DNA of 64,000 bases from Misgurnus anguillicaudatus (lineage: Eukaryota > Chordata > Actinopteri > Cypriniformes > Cobitidae), in assembly GCF_027580225.2 (NCBI RefSeq), contig NC_073356.2:14971501-15035500 (forward strand), read 5' to 3'. Below the pieces are notes generated by a model. That model was not told the origin of the DNA. It ran no database searches and was given only the letters and a program-made list of their open reading frames with translations. Shown piece after piece: positions 1-10,093 of this stretch; the stretch's first letter is position 1, and each line of letters starts with the position of its first letter. A program made the position numbers and the translations under genes.

Positions 1-16
1 TATATGTGAATAATTC

Positions 17-519
17 TGTAATGACACAAACGGCGTGGAAGCAATTGCAGGTGAAAACACAAAGTTTATTAAATGAACAGAGAGAGAGATGACAGATTAA
101 ATGATTAGGCAAGCAATGTCCAGTGTTGTAGGCAATGGTGGCGAAGACTACGGTGGTAAGTTGGTGATGATGTTTATAGGGTGTGACGTTGGTGGAGTGG
201 TGAGCAGTGGTGACGATCCAACCTGAACACGGGAACATCCACACGAAGACGACGACAATAAACAATCCAACTTGACAAACTGTAATTCACAAAACGACAC
301 GATGATCCACACAACACAGGAACCAAACAAAGAGTGAGAATCTGGCAGGGAACAGAGAGTCATGTGAGTATTTATGGAGGAGATGCAATGATGATCAGCT
401 AGAGCGAGACAATCAACACACAGGTGAGCCGAATCACTCTAATGAGCACATGGCAGAGAGGTAAGCAAACAAACACACACACATGACACGGAGGAAACAA
501 TGGATTTCCTACCGTAATA
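17..519 (-). repeat. 3' LTR of gypsy element A
   Basis: About 500 bp lying between the end of the pol frame and the window edge. On the plus strand it begins TGTAATGACAC and ends CCGTAATA, so on its own strand it would run TA(TG)..CA with one damaged terminal base. A C-rich tract (522-535 on plus, hence a polypurine tract on minus) abuts it, as expected upstream of a 3' LTR. No second copy lies in the window, so boundaries rest on the termini and the purine tract only. Confidence 0.55.
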
Positions 520-540
520 GTACCCCCTCCCCTAGGAGGT
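520..540 (-). other. Polypurine tract of gypsy element A
   Basis: On the minus strand this reads as an AGGGGAGGGGG-type purine run directly upstream of the LTR start and directly downstream of the pol stop codon (540-542). That is the standard position for plus-strand DNA priming. Confidence 0.6.
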
Positions 541-720
541 CACTTGACGTTCCCAGCATGCTTTACCTGTTGATTGTAATCATCAACAAGGCGGTGATCC
601 AGTATGTCCCGAGCAGGAACCCACTTTCTCTCCTCCGGACTGTAACCTTCCCAATCCACCAAGTACTGAAATCCGCGTCCCCTCTGTCTAGAGTTCAGAA
701 TACGATTAACCGAATACGTG
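540..720 (-). pseudogene. Chromodomain tail of integrase, element A
   Basis: A reading frame of about 60 codons without its own start codon, ending at a TGA at 542-540. It translates to a typical retroelement chromodomain, with the aromatic core seen in [19 protein letters not shown]. Such domains sit at the integrase C-terminus of chromoviruses and tether integration to marked histones. It lies out of frame with the upstream integrase frame, which shifts near 715-760 next to a run of 13-14 G (plus strand), a likely slippage site. Family assignment is firm; function is lost because of the frameshift. Confidence 0.75.
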
Positions 721-1536
721 GGCTCGGTTAATCAAGACGAGGCGGGGGGGGGGGGGATTAAGATGAGAATAAATCTCCGGTTTAATTTTGGATACATGAA
801 ACGCGGAATGAACCCTCCTGTACGCCGGAGGAAGGTTAAGGCGCACTGTTACCGGATGAATGATTTTAGTAACAGCGAATGGGCCAATAAATTTGGGAGC
901 AAGCTTATTCGATTCAGAACACATCGGAATGTTTTGGATAGAAAGCCACACTTTTTGACCGATGACGTAGATGGGAGGCTTTGACCGGTGGCGATCGGCC
1001 TTAGCCTTGGTGCGCGACCTTGCCTGGAGCAGAGCTAAACGAGCTCTGGTCCAGGTACGGTGACACCTTTGGACTAGAGCGTGTGCGGAGGGGTTCGAGA
1101 CCTCGGATTCCAGACTAGAAAAATGAGGTGGTTGGTAACCTAAACTACACTTAAAAGGAGACATGCCCGTACATGACACTGGCAATGAATTGTGTGCGTA
1201 CTCCACAATTGAGAGTTGCTGACTCCAGGACGACGGATTCTTGGAGACCAAACATCGCAACACCCTTTCGACATCCTGATTGGCTCGCTCGGTTTGGCCA
1301 TTGCTCTGGATATGGAACCCTGAAGAAAGACTAACAGTCGCTACTAGCAATTTAGAAAACTCTCGCCAAAATTTGGACACAAATTGGGGACCCCTGTCAG
1401 AAACGTCTGTCGGGACGCCGTGTATACGGAAGACGTGATCAATGACGGCTACCGCTGTTTCCTTGGCTGAAGGTAGTTTGGGCAAGGGAATAAAACGAGT
1501 CGCCTTTGAGAACCGGTCCACTACGGTTAAAATCAC
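706..1536 (-). pseudogene. Integrase catalytic core and C-terminal part, element A
   Basis: A 276-codon open stretch matching the Ty3/gypsy integrase. Visible are the first catalytic segment (LTVVDRFSKATRFIPLP), the second acidic motif (SDRGPQF) and the NGQTERANQD segment holding the catalytic Glu, followed by the C-terminal SH3-like part (GPFAVTKIIHPVTVRL). One residue is missing just before SDRGPQF compared with the usual VVSDRGPQF. Upstream sequence for the H2C2 zinc region (about 1600-1750) is in another frame. It is followed by the chromodomain relic in a shifted frame. Decayed, not expected to make enzyme. Confidence 0.85.
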
Positions 1537-1735
1537 TGTATTACCCTGTGAGGGTGGGAGGGCGGTAATGAAATCTAGCGAGATGACAACGGGACTGACA
1601 ACAGTAAAAGTAACCCATCCAGAGGTCGATTGGAAGACTTACCAGTGGCACAAACCGAGCAAGCCAAGGCGAAATCGTGGGTGTCACGAGCCATCCCTGG
1701 CCACCAATCGTTGCTTGACTAGGAACCTAGTTCTA

Positions 1736-2303
1736 CTAACCCCTGGATGAACAATGGCCCCACTGGAGAGCGTCTGACCGTAACTCCTCCGGCACAAATA
1801 AACGGTTCAGTGGGCAACGGGCCAGGGGCGTTACCCCTTCTAAGGCTGTCAAAACCTTTGATTCGACCTCCCATCTGAGCGTGGAGATAATGATGGTCTC
1901 CGGCAAAATACGCTCGGGAGTAGCAGTATGATTGGAAAGCTCAAAAAGACGGGATAAAGCATCGGGTTTGATGTTTTTGGAAGTAAGAGAGTGTAAAATC
2001 GAAACGACCGAAAAACAGAGCCCACCAAGCCTGCCTGGAGTTAAGTCTTTTGGCAGTTCTAATGTATTCGAGATTCTTATGGTCCGTCCATACAATGAAA
2101 GGTACCCCTGACCCCTCAAGCCAGTGACGCCATTCCTCCAGTGCTAGCTTGACTGCTAACAACTCTCGATTGCCAATGTCATAGTTAACTTCCGCAGGAG
2201 ATAACCGATATAAAAAATACGCACAAGGATGAACCTTTCCGTCTGAGGATGCGTGCTGGCAAAGCACTGCTCCTACCCCCACCTCTGACGTGTCGACCTC
2301 CAC
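1736..2303 (-). pseudogene. RNase H and linker to integrase, element A
   Basis: Two overlapping frames (2303-1941 and 2119-1736) together cover the RNase H domain. The first starts with [16 protein letters not shown], the usual first catalytic Asp region, and includes [18 protein letters not shown] and [11 protein letters not shown]. The second carries the end of RNase H and the start of the linker toward the zinc-binding integrase N-terminus. A frameshift separates them, so this is a pseudogene segment. It removes the RNA strand in reverse transcription in functional relatives. Confidence 0.8.
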
Positions 2304-2322
2304 TATGAATTGACGTGAACGA

Positions 2323-2685
2323 TTAGGGGTAACAAGAATGGGAGCTGAAACAAAGCAGCATTTCAGACCACCTGAACATCAAACTAGGGGAGGTCAAGGT
2401 GGTCAGAGGCGCGGCTAGTTGGCTGAAATTGCGAATAAAACAGCAGTAAAAATTGGCGAACCACAGAAATCTCTGCAGGGCCTTGGGAGACTCTGGGGAT
2501 GGCCAATCTACCACAGCCTGAACCTCATCAGGATCCATGCAAACACCCTCAGTCGAAATGATGTGTCCTAGAAAAGAAACAGACTGTGTATGAAAAACGC
2601 ATTTTTCCGCCTTGACAAAAAGCCCATTCTCTAGCAACCGCAGAAGCACTCGTCGTGCGTGTTGCAAATGTTCCTGGAGAGACAA
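2323..2685 (-). pseudogene. RT thumb and connection, element A
   Basis: A 120-codon frame matching the segment just after the YxDD loop of Ty3/gypsy RT: the [25 protein letters not shown] region, then FLGHIIS and [20 protein letters not shown]. The catalytic aspartates lie upstream in another frame (2549-3070). The frame loses similarity near 2340 and RNase H resumes at 2303 in a different frame. Confidence 0.8.
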
Positions 2686-3070
2686 AGAAAAAAATCAATA
2701 TGTCATCCAGGAAAACATATATGAACTGATCTACCATGTCTCGCAACACGTCATTAACGGAACCCAGTTTCCAGTCGATTTTGGGGTTGCGAGTATGGAG
2801 CCAGGGATGTCCGAGAACGATGGGAGAGAGAGATGTGTCCGTAATGAAAAAGGAAATCTTCTCGGTGTGATTGCCAGAGGTGATGAGTGTAACCGGAGCA
2901 GTGGTGTGTTTGATGGTGGGTAACTGATGTCCATTAAGGGCGAAGGGTGCAATCTGGTGTCTGAGCGGAATGAAGGGAATCTGAAGCTTACGAGCAAGTG
3001 AACTGTCGATGAAATTCCCCTCCGCCCCGGAGTCCAGAAGTGCATGGTCGGTGTGAGATTGGTGGACCAC
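2549..3070 (-). pseudogene. Protease fused by deletion to RT palm, element A
   Basis: The frame begins with an aspartic protease (LLDSGAEGNFID, with the DSG active site; later PIVLGHPWLHTRNP) and then passes without a break into VNDVLRDMVDQFIYVFLDDI, the RT catalytic loop. In intact relatives such as element B these are separated by the N-terminal two thirds of RT (fingers and palm). The join at about 2760-2770 is therefore a deletion of several hundred bases that kept the frame. Downstream the frame runs out of register with the RT thumb. Non-functional. Confidence 0.8.
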
Positions 3071-3149
3071 CGTAGTCTCACCGGGAGGAGAGTGGATGTA
3101 GTTGAGGTCTTGTGAGCAGAGATCCCGCCCGATAGTAGCCTCCGTCTTA

Positions 3150-3461
3150 CTACCTGGCTTGGTCTTTTACCGGGCTTTTCTGGCACTGATGACCCGTCTC
3201 TCCACAGTATAAATACAGTCCTTGGGATCTCCGCCTGTTCCTCTCCTCCCGGGAAAGCCGAGCTCGACCCACCTGCATGGGCTCCGGATCTGGGAGAACG
3301 CTGATGGGGACCTCGCTGGGAGGACTGGATGGCTCAGGTCTGCGCTGTGGGCTGGTAGAAATCCTTCTACGGGCAGCTATGGTCAGCCTAGCATCGACCC
3401 GGATCACCAAATCAACCAGCCCATTGAGAGATGCAGGTAGCTCCGCCGTGACGATCTCCAA
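3150..3461 (-). pseudogene. Gag C-terminal region, element A
   Basis: About 100 codons matching the end of a chromovirus-type gag: PEPMQVGRARLSREER, then a CCHC zinc knuckle. The knuckle reads YLYCGETGHQCQKSP, so the first and last cysteines of the C-x2-C-x4-H-x4-C motif are replaced (Tyr and Ser). The corresponding knuckle in element B is intact (CLYCGKPGHIAKDCP). The frame is open at its upstream edge, where the element is cut near 3465. Confidence 0.75.
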
Positions 3462-3465
3462 CTAA

Positions 3466-3703
3466 ATGAATTTAACATGGCAAAGATAAATGCACATTTA
3501 TATAGGCTATTGATTCAACAGATTTATAGCATTTTGAATAAAAACTTGTCATGGATTTATTGCATTTTGTGGAAAAAATAATCTGTTTTTATAATAAATC
3601 TTTGAAAATCAAGTTATGGATTTGAATTTTTTATGTTTCTATAACCTAAAGATGCTGGCTGGCAACTTTTTTTTAAAAAAATGCTGGCGGTGAAAGAGTT
3701 AAC
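3466..3703. repeat. DNA-transposon fragment ending in TTAA
   Basis: The part 3470-3655 is an inverted, diverged copy of about 59785-59957: shared words include TAAATCCATGAC, AAATCAAGTTATGGATTTG and ATAACCTAAAGATGCT. The right end (about 3655-3703: GCTGGCTGGCAACT...GCTGGCGG...AAAGAGTTAA) recurs at 6535-6587. The TTAA terminus suggests a TTAA-target element, but only one end is present here. Confidence 0.55.
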
Positions 3704-3756
3704 GGGATGTTACAAATACATTACTAACTGTAAAAATAAAAGTCAATAGGATTGTG

Positions 3757-4023
3757 TCAATGTTTGTAGAAGCTAGCCCAAAAAGTCAATATTATTTCAT
3801 TTGCTGAATCATTGTAAAGTACATACTCCATCCAGTGTTTCTTTTGTGGCAATGATGCTGAACATTTGTTCAGATAAGAGTAAGATAATAGATGGTCTGC
3901 TGTTGTCATGTGGATCTTAAGATGCAGGCTGTGATTAACACAGATTTCCATCACCTTGCAGTGGTCATCATTTGGTGGACTGTACTGTACAAGGTTGAGC
4001 ATCAGGTCGAACAAGTCGGTCAT
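3757..4023 (-). other. Open frame of 88 codons, unrecognised
   Basis: ATG-initiated frame in otherwise AT-rich single-copy-looking sequence, encoding a protein rich in His, Cys and Leu. I recognise no domain. There is an in-frame stop a short way upstream of the ATG, and no convincing splice acceptor at the upstream edge. Unlike its neighbours it does not resemble any transposon protein I know. It could be a chance frame, or a decayed exon of a host gene. Confidence 0.15.
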
Positions 4024-4470
4024 GGGTGAAAGGATAAGACATGTAGAAAAAAGTTAATATTAGCCTGGAGTTTGCTTACATGCCGTATGTAAAACATGAT
4101 TTCACAGAAGCTTTAATATGATTCTGCTCAAGATACTTGTTTTGTTAGTAAATTATGTGAATGCTTGGTGAAAGATTTATTCATAAATTTCAATTATGTC
4201 TCTCTTACCCGTGAATGTGTCACTGAATTCACCACTGTTATCAAGCCTATGGGCGACCTGCAGCTTTACATGATACATCTCTCAAATCCAGTGGTCATTA
4301 TAAAAGATTTTCAAAATGTTTTTAACAGTAAATGATGATTATTTTACTCTCTTACCGGTTTGTGTTGTTAGTCTGCAGGCGGTTCAGCAGGACTGATGAT
4401 TCAGGGCTTTTACAGGTGAAAATGATCAGGAGACAGCTTGAAAATAACTAAATTTAAAATAAAAAAGGCG
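4024..4470. other. No recognisable feature
   Basis: AT-rich sequence between the unknown frame and a MITE fragment. I see no coding pattern, terminal repeat or tandem structure. Confidence 0.5.
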
Positions 4471-4479
4471 GGAATTAAA

Positions 4480-4602
4480 GAACCCTTTTGTCAAAACAAA
4501 GAACCGTTTCAGCAAAAAATGGTACTTTAGTAAGCTATGGTTCTATATAGAACCTTTGTCATCGTTTAAGAACCTTTGAAGAACCATTTTTCTTAAGAGT
4601 GT
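4480..4602. repeat. MITE fragment, AAGAGTGTA end
   Basis: Contains repeated GAACC words in both orientations (GGTTCTATATAGAACC is a perfect local palindrome) and ends CTTAAGAGTGTA. The same terminal word TAAGAGTGTA closes the block at 8311-8466. This style of terminus is widespread in teleost MITEs. The opposite end is not clear. Confidence 0.45.
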
Positions 4603-4633
4603 ACAAATATTTAAGAGGTGATTAAAAGAGAAC

Positions 4634-6398
4634 CAGGCACGTGCACAGATAGGGCTCAACCTGGGCAGAACACATGCCCTCTTTGTCCTTACACTCCGAA
4701 GTGCCCTTTTTTCTAGAGAATTTGATTAGATTTTTTTATATTCTTTAATAAATCAATCCTATTGCTATTGGTAACCCTTAATGTATGTCTGTCTGTTTTA
4801 CAAATATATTTATCAAATTAAAGTTATTAAAAAACAAAATCTTTTTGGTTCCACTCAAACTGTCAGTCAAACCTATTAACTCCGCCCCCTGATTGCGACG
4901 AGCTGAAGTTCCACAGCAGAGCAGCTGAACGTCTTGCAATGGTAAATAAATATCTTCTTGTTGTTTGAGTACAATGCCGTCTCATTACGAAAGAAACACT
5001 AGTAACTTATGTCTATAACGGCGCATGTTTTATAAATTTGAGCAGGGCCGGTTTAGACGAGATTGGGCGAGAGGGCAATCAGGGAGGCACCAAGGGCTCC
5101 AAACTGTGACCAAAATGAGTTTTTGACACAGCGCGAGCAGTTTTCACTGCTGTTCACGCATGTGCAGGGCACCCGTGACAACAATACGGAATGCAGGATC
5201 GGGTTTTACCGCTTATTTGCATGACGCGTCTCAATCGTTTACCTATGGGTTGTCGCAGCCCGGGTGAACCGCGAGAAGATGCGCCCGCGCGGGTTTTAAA
5301 ATTTAACATTGCAGAGATGAGAGATAGAGAAAACTTCTAGCCTACATAAACACCAAAAACATTACATATTAGAAACGCACATTTAAGGAAAACTGTGGAT
5401 ATCATAGAAGACGAGAGGGATACAAGTATGTATATTGTCCTGCCACTCATCTCATTACAATATGCTATCTGGATATGTATGTATCTTATGCCTAGAATTA
5501 GCCAAGAGGGCTGTATGATTCTTTAGTTCATAACTTTTTATTCTGAAATCAACTGCACAAAGTAAAGTCTGTTTAGTATTTTTCAGTAATGCAGTTATTT
5601 GGGAAAATGTGAATAAGTGCAGGCTGATTTAAGGTGTGCTCAAATTTTTCTGCTTGTGCTTCTAACATTTTCTGTCAGGGGCTACAGTGCTCCAAATCAC
5701 CAAAAAGTAAGCCCTGAATGACTAGACTAAATTTTTTATACATTTTCATTGCTGGCTTATTTTAAGGAAAGAGTAGTTCATGAGAGAGAACAACCAACCT
5801 AAGTGCACCTTCAAGAGACCAACGTTGCTGGTCCTCAGCACAGTTTTTGCCAGGTAGGCAGATACATGTTGGATATGCTAATGGTATGGCTAATTGAATA
5901 GTTTTTTTCTATATTATTTTGATCTTAAATCTCATATTTCCCCTCTTCTCAATGACATACATAAACATGTTAACCAAATAATAAAAATTAGCTTATAAAA
6001 CCAAAAAGAATAGCTTTTTTTCCCTCAAACATATTTTTATTTAACTTTATGTATGCAAAGCAGAGGAAAAAAAAGAAAATTAATATATTACACAATTAAA
6101 AAGAGGGAGTACACAAGAGCAGTTCACAAACATATGACTACAAATAGGCCTAATACAGACCAACACCCAGGAGGCAAATTGTTAAAGCCAACTTAGAAGG
6201 CCAGATATCCTTTGTTTGCACTGTATAATGCCAAGATATCATAAAATGCCAATTTTTATTCATTAATGGGGAATTTTTCAATTATTAAAAGTAAATAAAT
6301 ATAAAGTTTTAAGACGATTATTATGTGCTATTTATTTGGAGGGGGTGCCCTTTTTCAGTTTCAACACATGCCCCTCAAAAGGTCTGTGCACAGCCCTG
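4634..6398. mobile_element. hAT-like DNA transposon with 8-bp target duplication
   Basis: Left end CAGGCACGTGCACAGA and right end TCTGTGCACAGCCCTG are inverted copies. The element is flanked by AAGAGAAC at 4626-4633 and 6399-6406, a perfect 8-bp duplication, the hAT hallmark. The 1765-bp interior has no transposase frame, so it is a non-autonomous derivative. It holds a second hAT-type end near 5045 (CAGGGCCGG). The subterminal words ACATGCCC and GGGCACTT-like motifs are shared with the element at 9156. Confidence 0.85.
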
Positions 6399-6469
6399 AA
6401 GAGAACTATTGAAGGTAGGATGAAAAGTTTTTTTTAAGCATAGGGTCTGTTCTTTCATTTGATATTTTA

Positions 6470-6587
6470 TGTTTATATATTTAAAGAACAACATTTTCTG
6501 GAATGCATTAAACTTTTGTGAAAATCTTGAAAAATGCTGGTGCTGGCTGGCAACTTTTTTTAAAAACGCTGGCGGGGAAAGAGTTAA
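6470..6587. repeat. Fragment of the TTAA-ending family
   Basis: The right part (GGCTGGCAACTTTTTTT...GCTGGCGGGGAAAGAGTTAA) matches 3655-3703 closely and in the same orientation. The partner end is absent. Confidence 0.5.
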
Positions 6588-6680
6588 ATGCCTTCTAGTG
6601 CAAAAAACTATGTTGCATGTGTACACCTGCATTAAACACCTGGTTAATCGTGAAACTAATAATCGTCCCATCCCTAATAG
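6588..6680. repeat. Right end of a hAT-type element
   Basis: Ends GTCCCATCCCTAATA, the inverse of a TAGGGATGGGAC terminus common in fish hAT elements. The other end was not found nearby, so this is a one-sided remnant. Confidence 0.4.
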
Positions 6681-6883
6681 TGTCAGGAGAGATAGGGACA
6701 ATGGCAATTAAACAGAACATACTTTATAATATAGTGGAAAGAGGAAAGGAGTTGGAGTTTAGTATAATAGAAGTTTAGACCAGTGCGGGCAATATCAAAA
6801 TAGTAAATTGTTATAACCAGTGCAAGAAACTGTCATTGGAAAAAATAGAGGCACTCACAAAACATTTCAGATGGTAAGGTTTT

Positions 6884-7159
6884 TTGTTGCAGGGATTTAA
6901 TGGTATCTTTTTTAGAGATAGGTATAGATGTGGTATAAATGGGAAAGACGGATGGGTTTTTTGTAATGCTGATTGGGTGAAATTTAAGAAAATAAGCGGT
7001 GTAATGTTTGAAATAATTCATGGTGATGATGAAATAGAAATATTAAATCAGAGGATTAAGATGGCAATAATTGAGGCTGCAAATCAATTAATTCCTAGAA
7101 GAAAAGAAATAAGGAAAAGGAAGATTGTCCTGTGGTGGAATGAAGAATGTGGAAAGTAA
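6884..7159 (+). pseudogene. LINE endonuclease C-terminus
   Basis: A 91-codon frame ending KRKIVLWWNEECGK. The xxWWNxEC motif closes the apurinic endonuclease domain of I/Jockey-type LINEs, which nick target DNA for target-primed reverse transcription. The preceding SDH-type catalytic motif is not visible in this frame. After the stop the similarity continues in other frames (7160-7440), with a lysine- and arginine-rich linker. A decayed copy. Confidence 0.6.
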
Positions 7160-7439
7160 TATTTTGTAAATGAATAAAGTTTTTAAAATACTTAAGAAAA
7201 CTCACAATTTTGACAATTTAAACAAGTATAAAATGATACAAGCAAAGACCAGAAGAAATATTAAAATAGCAAAAAGGAATATTAGAGGTTATTTTGTAAA
7301 TCAATAGGAAGAGAGAAGGAAGTGGATAAAGTTTGGGGTATGATAAGGAGAATGAATGAAGTCAAAAGAGAGACAAGATATCCAATGGTAATGAACAATG
7401 AAATTACAGCTGTTAGGGAAGAAGAGAAAGGCAATATGC

Positions 7440-8215
7440 CAATGATCGCCCACGTCACTGTGACGTCACCGCTCTAGCTGGAGGCAAAAAATAAATAGGA
7501 ACTCATAGCCGGCGCACTAAAAGTTTGAGGTTTCGACTTTAAAATGTCATCTTGTTGTGTTTTTGGCTGCCAGAATAGAAGGAACAGCACTTTACCGGAT
7601 CCCGGCAGACATTCCTTCACAGAAATCAAGAAGACAATTGTGGTTGAATGCAATACGCCATACAGACTGGACGGAGACGATCATAAATAATGCTGCTCGT
7701 GTTTGTAGTGCACAGTTCATATCATGTAAAATAATCTATGCATATGTACTGGTGTGTTGGTTTTATCTAGTACAAATCAGCAAGTTTCTGTTTTATAGGT
7801 GAAAAGTCGCCAACCGCGCAATTGTTTAGCTTAAATATTAAACAAACATACCAATAGATGTGTGTGCCGTCCTTCTTAAAATAATCCCCATTGCTAAGCA
7901 TAGTTATCCCAGCGATAGGTTACATTAGAAAATAAGACTTGACAAAATTCCCCAAACCACCCAAAAGTAATTCATATGCTGTCTAGAAAATATCCAAAAC
8001 CTGGTTAAAATCGCAAGAGTTAATTTACAAAAATACCCGTCACAGTGCACAGAATCATTGACTGTAAATATTCAGACAGTTCCTAACCTTCTGCGTCCAT
8101 GTTTAATAAATGTCTCATAAAACGTGCTAGTTTATGCTTGTCAACATTGCCTCCACGGCTCTTTTTGCCTCCAGCTATGCCTCGCCCACCCAGAGACGTT
8201 GCAATGTTTACAAAC
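7440..8215 (+). mobile_element. THAP-domain DNA transposon relic
   Basis: Bounded by inverted copies of TAGCTGGAGGCAAAAA at about 7475-7490 and about 8160-8177, with GCCCACG/CGCCCACCC-like words outside. It interrupts an I-type LINE. It contains the first coding exon of a THAP transposase (7544 onward) and little else. THAP proteins drive P-element and Kolobok families. I could not fix the target duplication, so the outer borders are approximate. Confidence 0.55.
7544..7740 (+). pseudogene. THAP zinc-finger exon of a transposase
   Basis: From the ATG at 7544 the frame gives MSSCCVFGCQNRRN, the start of a THAP domain (C-x4-C). After a one-base shift the next frame (from about 7557) gives YRIPADIPSQKSRRQLWLN and then TDWTETIINNAARVCSAQF, the central tryptophan and the second zinc ligands. 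A final CSAHF His is replaced by Gln. THAP domains bind DNA at transposon ends. The frameshift and changed ligand make this copy non-functional. Whether it belonged to a P-like or Kolobok-like element cannot be decided here. Confidence 0.7.
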
Positions 8216-8310
8216 TTTTAAGGGTTCTATACATTTGTTAAATTCATAGTTTAGATAATATCAGTGAAGAAGGGAAGAAAGGGAGAGAGAAAAGTGAATA
8301 AAAATATAGA

Positions 8311-8466
8311 GAACACTAAATGCGTTGTCCCAGAATCCACCCATCTCTGTGTTATTATTGAAACAAGTTACTTTTAACACAAAATGACACTTAATGTGTT
8401 AAAATTACACAAAATGTGTAAAAAGCTTAACACACAAAGATGTGTAAATCCTTTCTAAGAGTGTAG
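8311..8466. repeat. MITE-like block with AAGAGTGTA end
   Basis: Repeated ACACAAA/TGTGTTAA words in both orientations and a terminal TCTAAGAGTGTA, as in the block at 4480-4602. A C-run follows at 8469-8480. Confidence 0.4.
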
Positions 8467-8535
8467 ATGACCCCCCCCCCCAGGGGATATGTAGGGGTGT
8501 GTGTGGTTTGGTAATTATCACGTGGTAGGGGCCAA

Positions 8536-8820
8536 ATGAGCTCAATCCTATACTCTATCTATATGCATGACTGCCGCCCAGTTCCTCATCAGAACAAAAT
8601 CATTACATTTGCGGATGATACTACTATGGTGGGATTAATCTCAAAGGGGGATGAAGCTCCCTATAGAAATGAGATCCTGAGGTTTTCAGAGTGGTGTTTA
8701 GCCAATAATCTAACATTAAATACCACCAAAACAAAGGAAATCATCCTTTACTTGGGAAGGCACAAGGCAGATCCAGCTCCCCTCTATATAAATGGAGACT
8801 GTGTAGAGAGGGTTCAAACT
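8536..8820 (+). pseudogene. LINE reverse transcriptase fragment
   Basis: Encodes the RT segment around the catalytic loop: ILYSIYMHDCRP, then IITFADDTTMVGLISKGDE (FADDT holds the catalytic Asp pair), WCLANNLTLNTTKTKEII and PLYINGDCVERVQT. The spacing fits CR1/L2/Rex-type non-LTR retrotransposons. It is cut sharply at 8820 by a hAT-type end and has no upstream RT core. A dead 3' scrap. Confidence 0.75.
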
Positions 8821-9155
8821 AGGGATGTCCCGATCAGGTTTTTTTGCCCTCGAGTCCGAGTCATTTGATTTTGAGTATCTGTCGATACCGAGTCCCGATC
8901 CGATACTTCTATAATACATAAAAAAAGAATAAAGAAGAGCGAAAAAATCAGAACCAGGATGTTTCTTATGTCATGCCGCACGCATTGCTGTTTCCGTGTG
9001 GAGTCAAAAGAGTCTAACTCTGTGCCAGCGCATAACTACAGATGTGTTAAAAATAATGAGAATATATATAGTATATGTACAGGGGGTAAATTGGGGTTTG
9101 TTTTGTGGGGATGCTCTTTTGGGAGGGAGGGTTCGAGGGGTAACATGTTTAATAC
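8820..9155. repeat. hAT-type left end
   Basis: Starts TAGGGATGTCCCGATC, a terminus typical of a fish hAT group, followed by CGAGTCCGAGTC and CGATACCGAGTCCCGATCCG subterminal repeats. No matching right end was found, so the element is incomplete or interrupted by the next one. Confidence 0.5.
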
Positions 9156-10093
9156 CAGGGACGTGCACAGACATTTTGAGGGGCAGGGGCTCAGGTGAAA
9201 TAAAGGGCACTTCTAATTATGTTTTTTTTTATGTTTTTTTAAACAAAAAGTATATATATTAACTTCCTTAAAATTTAATTAAAAAGTTAATTAATTTTAT
9301 CTTCCTCAAACTCACGCAATTGTTTCATTTTCAAAAGATGTCTACAAAATAATCAGTTCACACAGAAACCATGGTCTCCTTAGTATTCTAGGTTATAGAG
9401 CAGCAAAGGAAACCATTACACAATGTGCATGTTTTGAAAACATTAAATTACACATTAATTAAAAATTTGTTAAAATGCTAAAAACAAAATTGTGACTGCT
9501 GAGTAGTGCTACATGCCAATAAATGCTATATGCTAGCGTTTAGCTGAAGTTCTATTAGTTTGCAATTAGTTGTTAATCAAAATCTGTATTTTTGTCTTAT
9601 AAGGGCTCAAAATATAAGGTCTGTTTACTAATGTGAGCTTCTGGCATGAGCCTCAGAGCAGAGCCAATCAGAGCAGAGCTCAACATTATTATTCATGACC
9701 CTTTCAAATAGGGCAAAAATAGACAATTTCATTAAAATGACAAATTCTAGGCTTGTAAATGGACATGTAAAATGTTTCTAGATAATTTTTGCACTTAATA
9801 AAGTGCCTTCTTTGTCAAAGAACAATTTAACATATTATGGCAACACATCCTTTGGCACCTTTAATCTTAGGTTTCATATTTATTAGGGTTACACATGTCA
9901 GAAACACCAAATATAGATTAGGCCTATTTTATTTGTATTTTATATTTTACTTTTTGGTGATGTCAGTAAAAATTCAGACTGGGCAAGTAAAATACTGAAT
10001 CATCAGATTTCTCCCCAATCTACTACATCACTCCAGTTTAACACATTATAGGTAGCTCAAACCCCCTTTGATGTCTATGTGTGCACGTGCCTG
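9156..10093. mobile_element. hAT-like element related to 4634-6398
   Basis: Left end CAGGGACGTGCACAGACA and right end TGTGCACGTGCCTG are inverted copies of the same terminus as in the 4634 element, including GGGCACTT near the left end. The flanking octamers (TTTAATAC and ATTGACGG) do not match, so either the ends belong to two copies or the flanks have changed. No transposase frame. Confidence 0.45.

Larger units (their letters stand above)
17..3465 (-). mobile_element. Ty3/gypsy element A, degenerate, 5'-truncated
   Basis: Remnant of a chromodomain-type Ty3/gypsy retrotransposon on the minus strand. In transcription order it keeps the gag C-terminus (3461-3150), protease (about 3070-2700), a deleted RT (2700-2323), RNase H (2303-1941), integrase (about 1750-706), a frameshifted chromodomain (720-540), a purine tract and one LTR (519-17). 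The 5' LTR and most of gag are missing: the gag frame stops abruptly near 3465, where an unrelated repeat begins. Many frameshifts and a large internal deletion show it is long dead. It is the same general lineage as element B at 25-30 kb. Confidence 0.85.
6720..8330 (+). mobile_element. I-type LINE remnant, split by a THAP element
   Basis: Two pieces (6720-7440 and about 8222-8330) read in the same direction as parts of one LINE ORF2. The first gives the end of an endonuclease domain and the linker to RT. The second gives a diagnostic HSxDNISEEG-like stretch that follows the linker in I/Nimb-type LINEs. The intervening 0.8 kb is a different element. Frameshifts and stops are frequent. Confidence 0.55.
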
